Origin: Raffaelea ambrosiae
Lineage: Eukaryota; Ascomycota; Sordariomycetes; Ophiostomatales; Ophiostomataceae
Direction of reading: 5' to 3'
Assembly (NCBI GenBank): GCA_002778195.1
Contig: PCDI01000004.1
Location: forward strand, 134,074 to 198,073
Length of the DNA stretch: 64,000 bases
In this document: piece after piece, positions 12,629 to 24,562 of the stretch
How the letters are laid out: every line of letters starts with the position of its first letter
Position numbering within the stretch: the first letter of the stretch is position 1
The notes under the pieces: generated by a model
Told to the model about the DNA's origin: nothing
The model's input: the letters and a program-made list of their open reading frames with translations, nothing else
The model's database searches: none
Translations under genes and position numbers: made by a program

Positions 12629-14413
12629 CTGGTATGCTGCCCGTCAAAGAGACGGCGACAGGGAGGACAAGGCCGCGGCTTAGGTAGGAAGACGAGCTTC
12701 TGGCGCCGTGCAGGGCCAGTGTCTCGGGGCTGGCCTTGCGTGTTCTCAATAGGAACGTCTCGTGGACTCGACGTCCTGCCTACAGAAGCGCCAACAACCC
12801 AGGCAAGTGCTGGCAGCTGTGCGGACGGGCACCCATACAAGGGAATGTGCTGGCTGGTCCGCTTGGCGTCGTGGTGTTGGGCTGCGCGGTTGTGGTCGCG
12901 TTTCGGCGTCGTCTCGAGTTCTGAACTGGTGCGAGGCTAGCAGTTGCTGTAGTTGCGTTCCCTGCGAGACAGCTGTGTCTATCTAGGGGCAACAGGTACG
13001 ATAGGCGGCAATTGTATTGGCACAAGCAGACACTCGGGAGGGCACTGCGGTCAGGTGGACAGTGCCGAGGAAACCAGGCGTGTGTGGTCGACAGCCGGGG
13101 GAAAAGGGCGTCTCTGGGGAGAGGTCGAGAGAGGTCGAGGATGCAGAGGGCCTGCGTGGAGGTCGAACTCGGTTGCAGCCAAAAAAAAAGAGTAGCCAAA
13201 AAAAAAATACCGTTGGACGGCCAGCGAGAACACCAAGAACACCGCGGGGCAACACCCAGAAAATTGGAAGATCCCTAGCCAACCAAAAGACCCAGATCGA
13301 ATGTGTCCGAGGCGTCCTCTGGTTGCACGACGCGCACGCGGTGAACGAGCACAAGATGTGTACTTCTGAAGGACAACCGGTGGTTTAGAATATTGTGACA
13401 GAAAACGGCGGGGTTTTGTTTTTTTCGGTGTGGTCGGGTCGTTCGTATTTTGGGACTGTACTTGTGGTGATATCTGGGTCGCTCCTTCCTTGTGCTCCCT
13501 GTGCCTGTGTGGGTCGTGCCTGCCGCTCAGAACAGGGAGGGCCTGCCGGTAAGAAGAGTGTTCGATCGAGGTTCTTTTTAGGGCTGGCCAGCAAGGGGGG
13601 CAGTGGCTTGGAGCTCTCAAGATGGGTTCCCTCTTGTGCTCTCTGGGGTCCGCTCTCTGTGGACCACGACTCGTGGACCACGAGAGTCGTCCTGTCCTCC
13701 TGCCGCAGGGCTGATCAGCTGCGGAGAAGGGCGTGACAGTGGGCGTGCTGTGCGCTCTGTGCCCCGAACTTGGGCTCGAGGTCGCAGTGGTTGCCTGCTG
13801 AAGGAGCCAGGGGGGGAGCCAGCCGGTGTGGCAGACAAAAAGCCTGGAGGAGCCACTAGAAGCGCCTGGCAGACCAGGGAGCGAATAACGACGCGGCGCG
13901 GAAGCTCCCCTTGGTTTCCGCGGGACGGCAGAGGCTGTTAGCACGATTAACTATTAGCACGCGAAATGAGCGGTGATAAAATATAGCGTGGAAATGCGTT
14001 GCTCGCCTTATTAATTAACTACACCATACACATACGAGTACGGGGTGGAAACTGACCTCTCCAAAACCATCCGAAAGTCTCGGCCGTGACCAGCACAGCT
14101 TCGACCCCATGAGCGCTTGCCTTTTGTCGAACACACACCACATGACCACTGCGCACAAAAGACACAGCCTTGTCTGGCATGCATTCTTGACAGCGCGCAC
14201 GGTCGACGCCTTTCTTGGAGCCCTTGTTCGTATTCCCATGTTCACACCCTCAAATCATTGTTTTGGTCGATTTGCCCTGTTTTTTTGTCTGCTTCTTCGT
14301 TTGTGCACATTCCCTCCGTCCCATGATTTGGGTCCTATTATTATAATATAGTGGTATCGCATACATATCCCTGCTTCCCCCCCTCTCCTTCCCTCCCATC
14401 TGCGTGCTTTTCT
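12629..14413. other. Intergenic region upstream of the kinase gene
   Basis: Promoter and leader of the RAD53-like gene, plus the 3' region of UTP23. A 297-codon minus-strand open frame (13051-13944) crosses it but is Arg/Pro/Ser-rich low-complexity sequence with no motif, and I do not call it. A-runs occur at 13181-13190 and 13198-13207. Confidence 0.5.
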
Positions 14414-15651
14414 TCACGCCTCTACGTCGACCGCGGGTGCAGCCCCTGTCGACGCCGACTCTCCACTACCACCATCCCCGGCACCATCCCCGTCTGTAGC
14501 CTTAGCCTTGTGCTTGCGTTTCCGCTTCTTCTTCGTGGCTGCGTCGTCATCGCCGTTGGCAGCCTTGGGTTGCGCTGACGGTGCTGCTGCTTTCGTTTTC
14601 TTCTTCTTCACCGACAGCGGATTTGGCTGTTTGGGACCGCGCACTTTCTTCTTCTTCCTTTCCGTCTTGGCCGCGTCTTCTGCGCCCTCGTCATCCTCGC
14701 CACCTTCCACGTCGCTGCCACCCTCCTTGTTGCTCCCCTCTTCGCCGGCTCCGTTGCCGTCTTCGTCACTATCTCGCTTCCTCTTCTCGCCCGCATGTTG
14801 TCGTAGTCCTCTCCGGAACTTGGCCAGCTCGGCCATTTCGGTCGCGTGAACTGTGACGCCCGACAACGGCTCCATGACCATGACACTCCGTTTCTGTACA
14901 AGTTAGTCTCTGAAAGACAAAGAGGACAGGGGGGGGGATAATGCTGGTTCTCAAAACAGTGCCACCACGTACAATGTAGATCAGTGGCACGCCTGGTATA
15001 CGGCGCATGAATTGCCGCACGCTGGTATCCTGCGTAGCCACCACGTAGCGGTGCTTGTTCTCGCCATTTCCCTTGCCGTCCACCACCTGTTTCATGCACT
15101 CCATCGTCGATAGCGGCTCGGGAAACTCTTCCGGCCTGTGGCCGCAGCGCCGGCGCTCGAACGTCTTGGCCACCTCGATGGAATTTTGGCCGCCGGGTTC
15201 CCGGCCCTGGTTGTAGAGGTGTCGCATGCAGCATTGTGTGATCCTAGAGAGAAAGAGAGAAATACTGGGTTAGCTCAAAGTCCACTGTTTTGCCCAGGTG
15301 TGGTTTATTTCCCAGTCATTTGTGTTATCGAGTCGTCTCTTTTGCGGGTTTCAGTCCGGCCTTGTGCTGCGAAAAACGTACATGATCTTGACCGTCCCTC
15401 GAAGAGTCCGTTCTAGAGCTGCTTGGAGGTCCATGGTAGCATGATTGGCATCGCGGACGAGTTCGGCGTCGACTGGGAAGAGAGGAGGTCAGCTTTCTGC
15501 TCTCCCGTTTCGAGACTACTCTTTTGCGGCAAGAGACTGTGTCCGGCAAAAAACGTCACCCACCCAACACCTGGTATGGCTCGCGGAAGCCATAGTGAAG
15601 GTGCAGCTGATGCAGCTGCTTCTTGTACTGCTTTGCTCTTTTGGCTCTCAT
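14414..15651 (-). CDS. UTP23: rRNA-processing protein UTP23 (PIN-like, SSU processome)
   Basis: Four exons, 15651-15564, 15472-15382, 15243-14973 and 14893-14414, give 309 aa. The first exon reads MRAKRAKQYKKQLHQL and joins in frame to PYQVLVDAEL. The next junctions restore VKIMITQCCMRHLYN, FERRRCGH, HRYVVATQD and PGVPLIYIKRSVMVMEPLS, all hallmark Utp23 blocks. Utp23 is a PIN-like protein with a Cys/His zinc site; it acts in the 90S pre-ribosome and is needed to release snR30 during 18S rRNA maturation. The C-terminal third is acidic then Lys-rich (PNPLSVKKKK type motif), as in yeast. The size is slightly longer than yeast Utp23 because of the acidic insert. All four splice sites were set by the reading frame and by family conservation. 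Confidence 0.95.
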
Positions 15652-16354
15652 TGTATCTGTTGGGTTGTTCTGTCGTAGCAAAGATACTTGCAACAGCTAC
15701 GAATCTGGTTGCTCTTTGGAGTCTTTTTTTTTTTTTTTTGTCTGCGTCGCCTTTTTTTGGGGGCCGATAAGAATTTTTCGCTTATCAGTAAATCCTCTAT
15801 TGTAACGACGCAGATTATTTTTGTGTCGTACACCGTACTACGGCTGCGCTAAACTTTACCGGACCCCACCTGTTCAACTTCACTCTGAACTCTTGAACTA
15901 CATCCTCGCTGGGAAACTGGGCAGCTTTTAAAAAATTCTATGAGTTTGCCTCTGATAGTCTATTTTAAGTTCATACGGTCAATACAAAACATGTCAGATA
16001 CAGCAATTTCTGGGTTATTTTTTCTGTTTTTAATCAAAAGCATGCTTCCAATGCCAGGTCGTGCGCCTCTCCTCCGCCCACGGTTGCCATGCCCATTGCT
16101 CCTATTTGTGACTCGAAGTGTCGTGGAAAAAGGTGTCGTTTCGGATCGGCTCCTCGCCGCCAATTCAGACTGGTATATGCTTCGGTAAGAGGCAGTGTGC
16201 CTATATCACAGGTGTGTGTGTGTGTGTGTGTCTGTTTGTCTATCGGCCATCCATTTCTGCCACCCATAGCAGCCTGCTGCGACGCGCCGGTCCTTTCAAA
16301 CCCAAAAAGCAAAATAATAAAAACATGAATATCCGCCGCTAATAATGCTCAAGC
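15652..16354. other. Intergenic spacer (UTP23 promoter side)
   Basis: T-rich stretch at 15721-15740, AT-rich sequence around 15920-16060 and a (GT)n microsatellite at 16210-16230. No gene is supported. Confidence 0.5.
16210..16230. repeat. (GT)n microsatellite
   Basis: About ten GT repeats downstream of the PTC7-like stop codon. Confidence 0.85.
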
Positions 16355-17994
16355 TCAAAGATGTAATTTGTCGTTCCGGCGGCAAATGGCCGCCACTACA
16401 CTGATGTCGTCGAGTTTCCCTAGACCGGTTATTAGCTTCTGTTTCTGTATGTAGTGATTCGCAAGAACAAAGCCTGGCATTCTGCCTTCAGAACAGCCGA
16501 ACGGTTCTTACCTCCTTCGCCCGGCAAGCCCTCGTCGATGGCATGCTCCATGAACGGGCTCTCCGCAAACGGGTCGACTGCGATAACACGCGCCGCCTCC
16601 ACCAGTTCCTCGGCCACGGCAGTCATCATACCCCGGCTCAAGTCCTTCTCTGTCTTGTCCTTAGCCTGCCACTCTGCTACCGTCTTGCTGACCTGCTCGA
16701 CAATCTCGTGGGACCACAGATTGTCGATCACTCCGTCCGACATGGCCAACACAATGTCACCGACGTGGATGGGTACCTCGTCAATCACGGCATTTTCCCG
16801 GGGTGTGTCGGGGCTGTTGGTGCCGAGTTGACGCGGGCAGTCGAACCAGTGCCACTGCTCTTTGGTCTTGAAGATCAGCTGGCGCTCGGCCGGCCGTACT
16901 ACCATCACCTGAGAGTCGCCCAGGTTGGTCACATAGAGCAGCGGCTCAGCCTCGCTGTGTACCACTCGGTCCAATAAAGGGTCGGCGAGTATGTGCTGCT
17001 TGTCTTCATCTATCGGCTCCGGCTCGCGGAACGACAACTGCGCACCTGTCGCCGTGGTCGTGCCCTGCCAGTCGTTAGGCGCCAGCGTCGCTTCGACGGT
17101 CATTTCGTATGCACGCTGCAACGTCTGTACCGGGTTGGGTGGCTGCAAGCCACCACCGTTTGCAACGGCTTCGTCGTAGACGGCATTGGCCCAAAAGTGT
17201 GCAATCAGGCGTGCCCAGAGTCCTGCATGCCCGCGGGGACGCATCGACCAGGCACCGACGCCATCATTGGCCGCGATGAAATGCTCACTGGCAAACACGG
17301 CGTCGTCGCCGTTGGTACACCCGCCTACCGCTTGGCCTTCGACAAAGGCCCGACGGTCACGGTTGCGGTCGTGGGTGCTCAGTGCATCGGAGAACGAGGC
17401 CGAGGGTGGCGAGTGAAAGGGTGGAGGAAAGGGGCGCGGCTGGCGCTTAGCGAAGAGGCCGACGCCGGTCTCAAAACGAAAGGGCAGCTTAGCCAGTTTA
17501 GGAAGCGAGCCGCCGCAGCGCATGATCGCCTCTTCACCAGCAACTGGGCTTGACCCATAGTGTGCCGAGGACGACGGCGACCCCGGTGCCGGCGGCGGCG
17601 GCCGCGTTGTGTTGACAATCACATCGTCGGCCGAGATTGCTGAAGATTTGGCAGCTGCCGCTGATGCTGGCGAGAACACGCCGCGTCCAAAGTTGAGAAT
17701 AGAGAAAGATGCGGACTGCGCCTGTGAGCGCGGCTTCGGTGGCCGTGACGACGATAGGAAGAGGGGTGACAACGGCGAAGACGATGTCGACGTCGAATAC
17801 TTGGCAGTCGGGGAGAGCAGAGATCGCGATGAGAGAGACGAGAAGCTGCGGCGTGAACGGCGACAAGCATCACAGATGCGGTAGTCTCGGCGGCGGCGAT
17901 GCCATTTTGCTGGCGGCGGGACGGCGTCCAGGAGAGGGACGCACCGCGACAGGTGGGAGTGAAGAGCTCGAGAGTGCGTTGATAGCGTGCTCAT
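16355..17994 (-). CDS. PTC7-type PP2C phosphatase, probably mitochondrial
   Basis: Two exons, 17994-16512 and 16419-16355, give 515 aa. Without the last intron (GTAAGA...CTAG) the frame ends in an unconserved tail. Splicing restores EGGKLDDISVVAAICRR, the expected final PP2C beta strand with its metal-binding Asp pair. Core motifs are TNGDDAVF, ANDGVGAW, LYVTNLGDSQVMVV and VLAMSDGVIDNLW, which match the Ptc7/Azr1 subgroup rather than classical PP2C. The N-terminal 120 residues are Arg/Ser-rich with few acids, consistent with a mitochondrial targeting sequence; in yeast Ptc7 regulates coenzyme Q synthesis in mitochondria. I chose the ATG at 17994; the frame stays open about 32 codons further upstream without another ATG. 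About 20 extra residues relative to yeast lie in Pro/Ser-rich loops. Confidence 0.9.
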
Positions 17995-19904
17995 TCCAAA
18001 GACCGGCAACGGCAAACTGATGCCCAGCAGTCGTGCGATGATGCCAGCTTGCTGGGATAGAAGAAGGCGTGGCCTGTGCCCATCTAACACTGCGAGGTTA
18101 GGCGGGTGCCGATGGGGGTGTTAGTGAGGCGGGCAGCGGATTGAAGCGAGTGGTGAGGACAGAGTGAAGGAGAAGAGTGCAAACGTGAAAGTGGGAGAGC
18201 GTGAGAACGTGAGAAAGTCGGAAAATCAGAAGCTGGTAAAGGAGTAATGAGCGGCGCACACAGTGAGAGCTGAGGTCAGGGGAGGGGAAGGTCTGATTTT
18301 TTTTTTTGGCTCTCTCCTGTCCAAGCGAGGAGTAAGACAAGCAAAAGGCGAATCAACGGCCAGACCGTCTAGGCAAGCACGTTCGGACACAAAAACAAGC
18401 ATGTACGAGTATCCATGTAACATGTACTTCGTACCTTCCTTGTTTGCTGTCTCACACAGCAAGAAGAATAATAATACCGACCAAAAGAGCGGCTCGCAGC
18501 CCGTGGCACGGCAGCATGGCAGTGTGGCAGCGTGGCGAACCCCCCGTGGCAAGGACCTGATAAGGCCCTTATCAGTAGCGTGTTTCTTTGTAAGTGCGAG
18601 AATTTGGCGTATTACGATCTTCTGGCCTGCTACTGGAGCGGGACTTCCTGCAGCCAAAGCCGCACCACGGCGTTGCGCCGCCTGGCGGCTCCAGTGGCTC
18701 CATTCTTTTTATGCGGTTTCGGTCCCGGTGCCTCGCCCTGGGCTATTCTATGCCGTTTTCTGGGTCCTCCAGGTCTAATTCGCCTTCTGGGCCACCTGGG
18801 ACTCGGGTCTCGCTGGGGCGGATCTTGCTAGGGTTTTCGTCTTTTCACCCGTCTTTTCGGCTTGCCCATATAGGGATTATTTCCTATTCGGCTTAGGCCA
18901 GGACAGCAGCAACTGTGGCTGTTGACGCATACATGGGCCCAGGTCTCGCCCTGGCTGTTAGAGTCGTTTCGGCCGCTCAATAGACGGCGGCTAAGGCTGG
19001 TATTAACCTGCAGGTTGCGTCAAGTCTAGGTCATGGCGCCCAATAGATGTGGAAACGATGACTGTTCTCGGTGCCATTATCGGACAAGGAGTTGACTCTG
19101 AGCGCAGCCGTCCTGGAACTACAAAGATAAGATGCTGGCGAGTATGTCGCGTTACTCACCGTTACTCAGGACGCACCCACTCTTGCGTAGACTCCTTCGG
19201 GCTATGCGGATCCATCGGCCATTCACATAGGGCCCTTCACATATTACTATACGTCTCGCCATGCATAACAAGGGCGGTCCATGAGAGCGATACCACAGGA
19301 GCCCCAGAATTCTGGCCCTGGGATCATACCAGAAATCGGGAGCGTTCCAGAGCTCGGGAGAATGTCAAAACTGTTTGTCTGTTTCCCGTCTAAATTGATG
19401 ATATTGTTACACATATACAGTGCAGGCTGAGGTAAGGTAGGAAATCTATGCTGATGCTGTTTGTCGTGCCCAGGGCAAGCCCTCCCCCCGTCCGTCGTTC
19501 CGTTGTCACGCACGCCTCGTTCTCCATCGATGTCTTCGTTGTCGAGATCTGTCTGGTCCTTTGGCACTCCGGTTCGCTTCCAGCCTCCCGGTGTCCTCGA
19601 AAAAAAAAACTCAATCCAGACCAAGACGCATCATCATCAGCAAACCAAGGGCCTTCTCCCTTGATTGCCCGAGAGGCCAAGAAAAAGGAAAGAAAAAAAC
19701 GACAAAAAGGAAAAGAACAGGTGGATGAGATTGAAACCCACAGTGATAGATATCTCCTCCTTCCCTCATCCTACAGGTCCGTACTCCTCATTCCCACTCC
19801 ATTAGTATTCCATGCCAGAGCAGCCAGGCAGCGTACGGGTTGCACCGCATGCCCGGCAGTCCACTCCCCTTCTCAGCAGCCAGTCACCTCGCAAGGGAGG
19901 CCAC
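17995..19904. other. Gene-free region between PTC7-like and ATP synthase e genes
   Basis: The first part (18100-18250) is the CT-rich leader of the PTC7-like gene, with GTGAGAACGTGAGAA-type degenerate repeats. A run of T lies at 18299-18309. The stretch 18500-19400 is of mixed composition with no long or motif-bearing ORF. The part next to 19905 is probably the 3' UTR of the subunit e gene. Confidence 0.5.
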
Positions 19905-20578
19905 CTATGGGTTCTCCTTGGCCAGCGCGACGAGGTAGGTCTCGAGGTCGAACTTCGGGTCGTTTGGATCTTGGTTCACTATAGTAAATGGCTCAATGTC
20001 AGCCGTTGCTCGTGTTTTCAATGCTGCAGCTGCCTCCGTCATCCTAGAACGGGCTCCCGGAAAACACGGTAACACCAGAGGAAAGACACCGGGGGTTGTC
20101 GTCGCTCGACTTACATGGGCTGGCCGTTGCGGCTGCCGACGGGTTCTTCGACTTGGCGTATTCAGCCTTGGCCCGGCTGATCAGGCTCTGCTGGTGCTCG
20201 TATTCCCGCTCCGCCGCAGCCTTCTTCGAAGCCGAGTAGATCTGACGCTGGTGGTAGAAGCCGTAAAAGACACCCAGGCCGAGGGCCGAGTACCGAAGAA
20301 CCTAAAGGGGAGAGAAAAAATCGCGAGTTAGTAAAGCTGTCCAGCGAGCTGTTTCATCCCTTTGGAAATGCTGAGCTACGCGCAGAAGAGCAGCGATCAC
20401 CGAGACCGTGTCTGCGCATGCATCGGCGAGTCCATCAGAGCATACGTGATGCAATCGCTGCGGAATGGTGTCCGGCGATGTGCATCTCGGTTGCGTTGCA
20501 TTCTGCGCCGGCGCTGGAAGGGCGACCGAAAAAGGGACAATAGGGGACAAAACACACGTTGACGCCTGCGCTGGACAT
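19905..20578 (-). CDS. ATP21: ATP synthase subunit e, mitochondrial (ATP21/TIM11 type)
   Basis: Three exons, 20578-20558, 20301-20115 and 19978-19905, give 93 aa. Exon 1 codes only MSSAGVN. The spliced protein begins MSSAGVNVLRYSALGLGVFYGFYHQRQ, a short hydrophobic segment with a Gly motif (GLGVFYGFYH) as in subunit e. A Lys/Glu-rich coiled segment follows (KKAAAEREYEHQQSLISRAKAEYAK), ending KFDLETYLVALAKENP. Subunit e is a small inner-membrane protein of the F1Fo-ATP synthase that promotes dimerisation and cristae shape through its GxxxG motif. The size matches the family (about 90 aa). The gene is too split to show as one ORF; all junctions (GTGTGT...TTTAG, GTAAGT...TATAG) keep the frame. 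It is divergently arranged with the dynein intermediate chain gene. Confidence 0.92.
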
Positions 20579-21324
20579 GGTCGCGGAAATCTGAGCTTAT
20601 CCCTTCTCTCGTTCGCAACTGCGGTCGGAATTTAGTGAAAGTCGTCGGGGAGCAGTGCGGGAGCGCGAGGTCAATGGCTGGTGTCGTCAATTGACGGGTT
20701 TGTTGAGAGTTCAGAAAGCTTGGTCCTGAGCTGGGTCTTCGCGGGTGTGTCGCGTAATCGTAGGGGAAATTTCTCTCACGTTAGTCTGGGAAAAACAGAT
20801 GCTGGAAGGGAACAAACTTTCAGCGAGATTCCCTTCTGTTCAAGCTCGGGAATTTTCGCGGGCCCAGGAAAGGTCCGCTATAATCACGCCAGGGGTGTGC
20901 CGGCCCTTTCTCTGCTCCTGTTTTCCTTTTGGCCAGAGTTTGGCAGGAGAGAGCTCACGTGATCGTTCGCAAATATGCTGGTGTGGGGCCCGCTGCGACT
21001 GCTATAGCCCCTGACCGTTATAGGGTCGCGACGCGCGCACAGGCAGATGAGAAAAGACAGCGGACGCTTTGGCTTGTGCGAGCTGTAACAAGCAGCAGAC
21101 GACATATCACACGGCTCTACGCGCGCTGAAACGGCTGTCTATTTGCCATCCTCAACGTTTTTTTTTCGTTTTGTTCTCCGCGCTCTCCACACAGAGGAAC
21201 ATAAACGGCCAAACTCTCAAGAAGACCAGCGCGTCCCGCCTCGAAACTCACGAAGCAGAACCCGACACACACAAGACATCGACAGGCGAGCGATGGGCCT
21301 CAGATAGCCCGACATAACGCGATC
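20579..21324. promoter_or_regulatory. Bidirectional promoter: ATP synthase e / dynein intermediate chain
   Basis: 746 bp between two divergent start codons. It contains a TCACGTGA palindrome (20955-20962), an E-box core of the kind bound by Cbf1/bHLH factors, and T-rich tracts near 21160. The motif is seen; the regulatory role is inference. Confidence 0.45.
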
Positions 21325-23530
21325 ATGAACAACATGCAGCAACGGCGCGATGAGCTTCTGGCCAAAAAGGCCAAGCTCGCTGAGATGAAGCGGCAACGCG
21401 AGCTTCGCAGCCAGGCTTCAGCGCAGCGTCAGAGCATAGGACCAGGCAGTGTATGTCTCGTTCTTCCCTTGCCCACCGGCGACTTGCAGCCGTTCTGACC
21501 CCAACTAGCAGCTTGTCCCCTCCACTCCCAGCCGCGCCGAGAGTCGCTCCGAGATCGAAAAGCTCGTGGACCGTCTCGTCTCCGAAAGCCGCCCCGGATC
21601 TACGGCGCCAACAGGCGGCAATGTCTCCCCTGCCCGAGGCAGCCGGCCAAACAGCGTCCTCAGCACCGGAGAGGTCAGCAACGATACCTCCGACTTTGCC
21701 AGTCAGGCAAATAACCAGCCAATCAACGGCACCCCCTCTCAGCCGCAGGTCCTGACTACCGTCTCGCTCACAACCATCTACGAATGCCCCCCGTCACCTG
21801 TGAAGGAGATTTTCTCGTACAGCAAAGGTGTCCAGACAACGGACGATTTGCTGCCGCCACCCTCCGCACAGCAGCAGAGATCACTCTACGATTCGGACAA
21901 TGAAGATGCCATACCAACAACGCCTGGCAAGCGGCTCAACCGACGAGAAAGGGAACGGGAGGAAGAGCTGCGCAAAAACATCCGCAAGGAGGTCGAGGAG
22001 GAACTGCAGGCGGCTCGGGAACAACTGGACGGGAAAGATGTCGAGCACTCGGTTGCACAGTCCTCCAACTATCCTGCACGGCAACTCACAGACGAGGAGC
22101 TCAACGCTGTGACATCATCGACCGAGTTCGTCGACTTCCTGGAGAAGTCGACCAAAGTCATCGAAAAAGCGCTGGACCTGGAATACGACATCTTGACCGA
22201 CTACACGCTTCAGGCCTACAACAACGACGATGAAGATGAGCAGGGCAATGTTGGTGGGCGGGGAAGGCGGAAGGTCAAGGAGATCCGACAGTTCTACGAC
22301 GAAAAGTGGTCGAGGAAGCGCATGATCACGTCCATTGACTTCTCGCCCAAGTTCCCAGACCTGCTCTTGGCGTCCTACACCAAGAACCCAGCCGCGCCGC
22401 ACGAGCCTGATGGCGTGGTCCAGGTCTGGAGTATGAACCTGCACGACCGGCCCGAGTTTGTGTTCCACGCCCAATCCGACATCCTGACGGCGCGTTTTTC
22501 GCCCTTCAACCCCAACCTGATCTTTGGCGGCACTTACAGCGGCCAGGTGCTTGTCTGGGACACGCGAGCACGGTCGGCACCTGTGCAGAAAACGCCTCTG
22601 ACCGGGTCCGGCCATACCCACCCCGTGTATGCGCTGGATATTGTGGGCACGCAAAACGCCAACAACATTATCAGCTGCAGCACGGACGGCGTGGTCTGCG
22701 GCTGGGCTGAGAACATGCTGGCTCAGCCCCAGGAATACCTGTCCTTGACGGTACCGCCACCATGCAAGATCGACGATCTCGCACCCACGTGCCTTGCTTT
22801 CCCTGACGCGGACCCGACATTTTTCCTTGTCGGCTCGGAGGAAGGCACCATCTACCCGTGTCATCGCTACGACCGGGCGGGCGCCAAAGCCGGCGTTGAT
22901 GCCAAGCTCAGCTATTATGGCCATGCTGCGCCCGTGATGTCGGTGGACTTCCACCCGGCGCGGGGCCCCGTGGACCTGGGCGATTTGGTGTTGTCTGCAA
23001 GCCTGGACTGGTCGGCAAAGCTATGGAAGGTACGGGCGCCGGCTGGCACGAGCAGTTTGGGGGATTCGGCCTCAGGAGGAGTTGCTGGTGCAGCGGCCGG
23101 CGGTCTCGGCCTCAATATCAACGGTGGGGACGAGATCGTACAGCCGCTGATGGACTTTGTGCGCGAGGATGTGGTCTACGATGTGGCATGGTCGCCAGTG
23201 AAGCCGGGCGTTTTCAGCCTGGTGGACGGTGCCGGGTATCTGGAGCTCTGGGACATTACGGTAGAAACGGAAGAGCCTGTTGCCCGGATCAGCCCAACGC
23301 CACGCAAGGACGGGCGGACAATGCTGGCCAACAGCCTGAATAAGGTGGCTTGGGAGAAGAACGAAGGCAAGAGACTGGCCACAGGCGGCATTGCTGGGAC
23401 GCTGTCGCTCTTCGAGGTCGGGCCAGATCTGGGCGGCCGAGAGAATCTCCGCAGCGAAGAGTGGACCAACGTCAAAAAGCTGGTCAACCGGGCCGAGGCG
23501 GGTGGCATGAACGGTGTGACGGTCGTGTAG
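21325..23530 (+). CDS. Cytoplasmic dynein intermediate chain
   Basis: Two exons, 21325-21450 and 21509-23530, give 715 aa (an alternative acceptor 3 nt downstream would remove one Gln). The N-terminus MNNMQQRRDELLAKKAKLAEMKRQRELR is the charged coiled coil that binds dynactin p150. It is followed by a Ser/Thr-rich region and the YSKGVQTTD light-chain-binding motif. A second charged helix (RREREREEELRKNIRKEVEEEL) follows, and then a C-terminal WD40 propeller from about residue 290 (SIDFSPKFPDLLLASYTKN, DTRARSAPVQKTPL, SVDFHPARG, SASLDWSAKLWKV). It links the dynein heavy chain to cargo adaptors for nuclear migration and organelle transport in hyphae. The size fits the fungal family. The first exon is short, as is common for these genes. 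Confidence 0.95.
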
Positions 23531-24562
23531 AGGGGGTTGCAAAACAAAGGGGGACGGAATGGAGGATGGGGTCTGAGATTGTTTTGCGGGCACCAGTCCG
23601 ATTTGGCCACCTTTTTTTTGCGTTTCCATGGGCATCATGGCGAGAAAAACGGGAAAGAGAACGAAAAGAATGTTCCTTCACCCCCTTTGTGCATATATAT
23701 AGCTCTTGCTGAAGGAAGTTTGGAGCTGAATTTAGAATACCCTTTTGCAAAGCCAAAATTGACTTGACCATCCTGGTGTGCATCCTCGCCAGATCGCCGC
23801 CAGGTTGACAAAAGCTTGGCGTCTGGTGTGAGCCCAATGAAGCGTCTCAGAGGTCAAACCGCAGAGACCAGACAGTGCTCAGGTCCCAACCGGAATCGAC
23901 GGAGATCTGGTCGGAGCAGGACTGAGCTGCGAGAAACACGATTTGTGGTTACTGCCGTCAGCTACCTCTGTTGCCAATAAGAGCCCGCTAATAATACGGT
24001 GCGCTGCTCCTTGTGAGCTTGTCGTCGTCGTCATCCTTTGTGTGCCCACCGCCTTTGGATTCAGAATTCTGCCAGGAACACGGTACACACCAGACAGATA
24101 CCTGTCCCTAGCGCCAATAATTGGTGCATACCAATGTACATAGTATCGCGCAGGCACTCTGCACCGTTGCAGCTAGCCAATCAGGACCCCGATTCTAGCA
24201 GTCGGTCGCTGCCCCTGGCGAGCGGGGACCGCCCCAAGCAAGGCAAATGCACGTTTCTCCCGCCAAGACACCTGGCCCGTTTACACGGAAGCTCCAGCTG
24301 TCCTTCTCAAGACACGCAAGTCGAAAGTCCCATTCCCACAGAGCGACACCAGACAAAAAAAGGGATCAACTCCTTTTGACGTAAGGTGACCCGAACATCG
24401 TCGCCTTGTGGTTCTTTCTTTCTTTTTTTTCTTATTTTTGTTTTTCCTACCCTATTCCGTTCTCTCTTCTTCATACGCTCTTTCCCCCCCCCCCCTTTGA
24501 TTGGTTTCGTTTCGTTGCTTTTGGGTTCTGTTCTCTTCTTTCGCGTGGCTCGCCATTGAAGC
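23531..24562. other. Intergenic spacer before STT3
   Basis: About 1 kb holding the dynein IC 3' UTR and the STT3 promoter. There is a T-rich tract at 24415-24440 and a C run at 24485-24496 close to the STT3 start. No gene is supported. Confidence 0.55.

Noticed and set aside
11353..12687. 444-codon plus-strand ORF
   Set aside because: Antisense shadow of the kinase/FHA exon; hydrophobic Val/Ala/Leu translation typical of reverse frames.
13051..13944. 297-codon minus-strand ORF upstream of the kinase gene
   Set aside because: Arg/Pro/Ser-rich low-complexity translation, no motif, overlaps the promoter; it looks like a chance open frame in GC-rich DNA.
19448..19984. 178-codon plus-strand ORF
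   Set aside because: Overlaps the ATP synthase e last exon antisense and its 3' UTR; composition is not protein-like.
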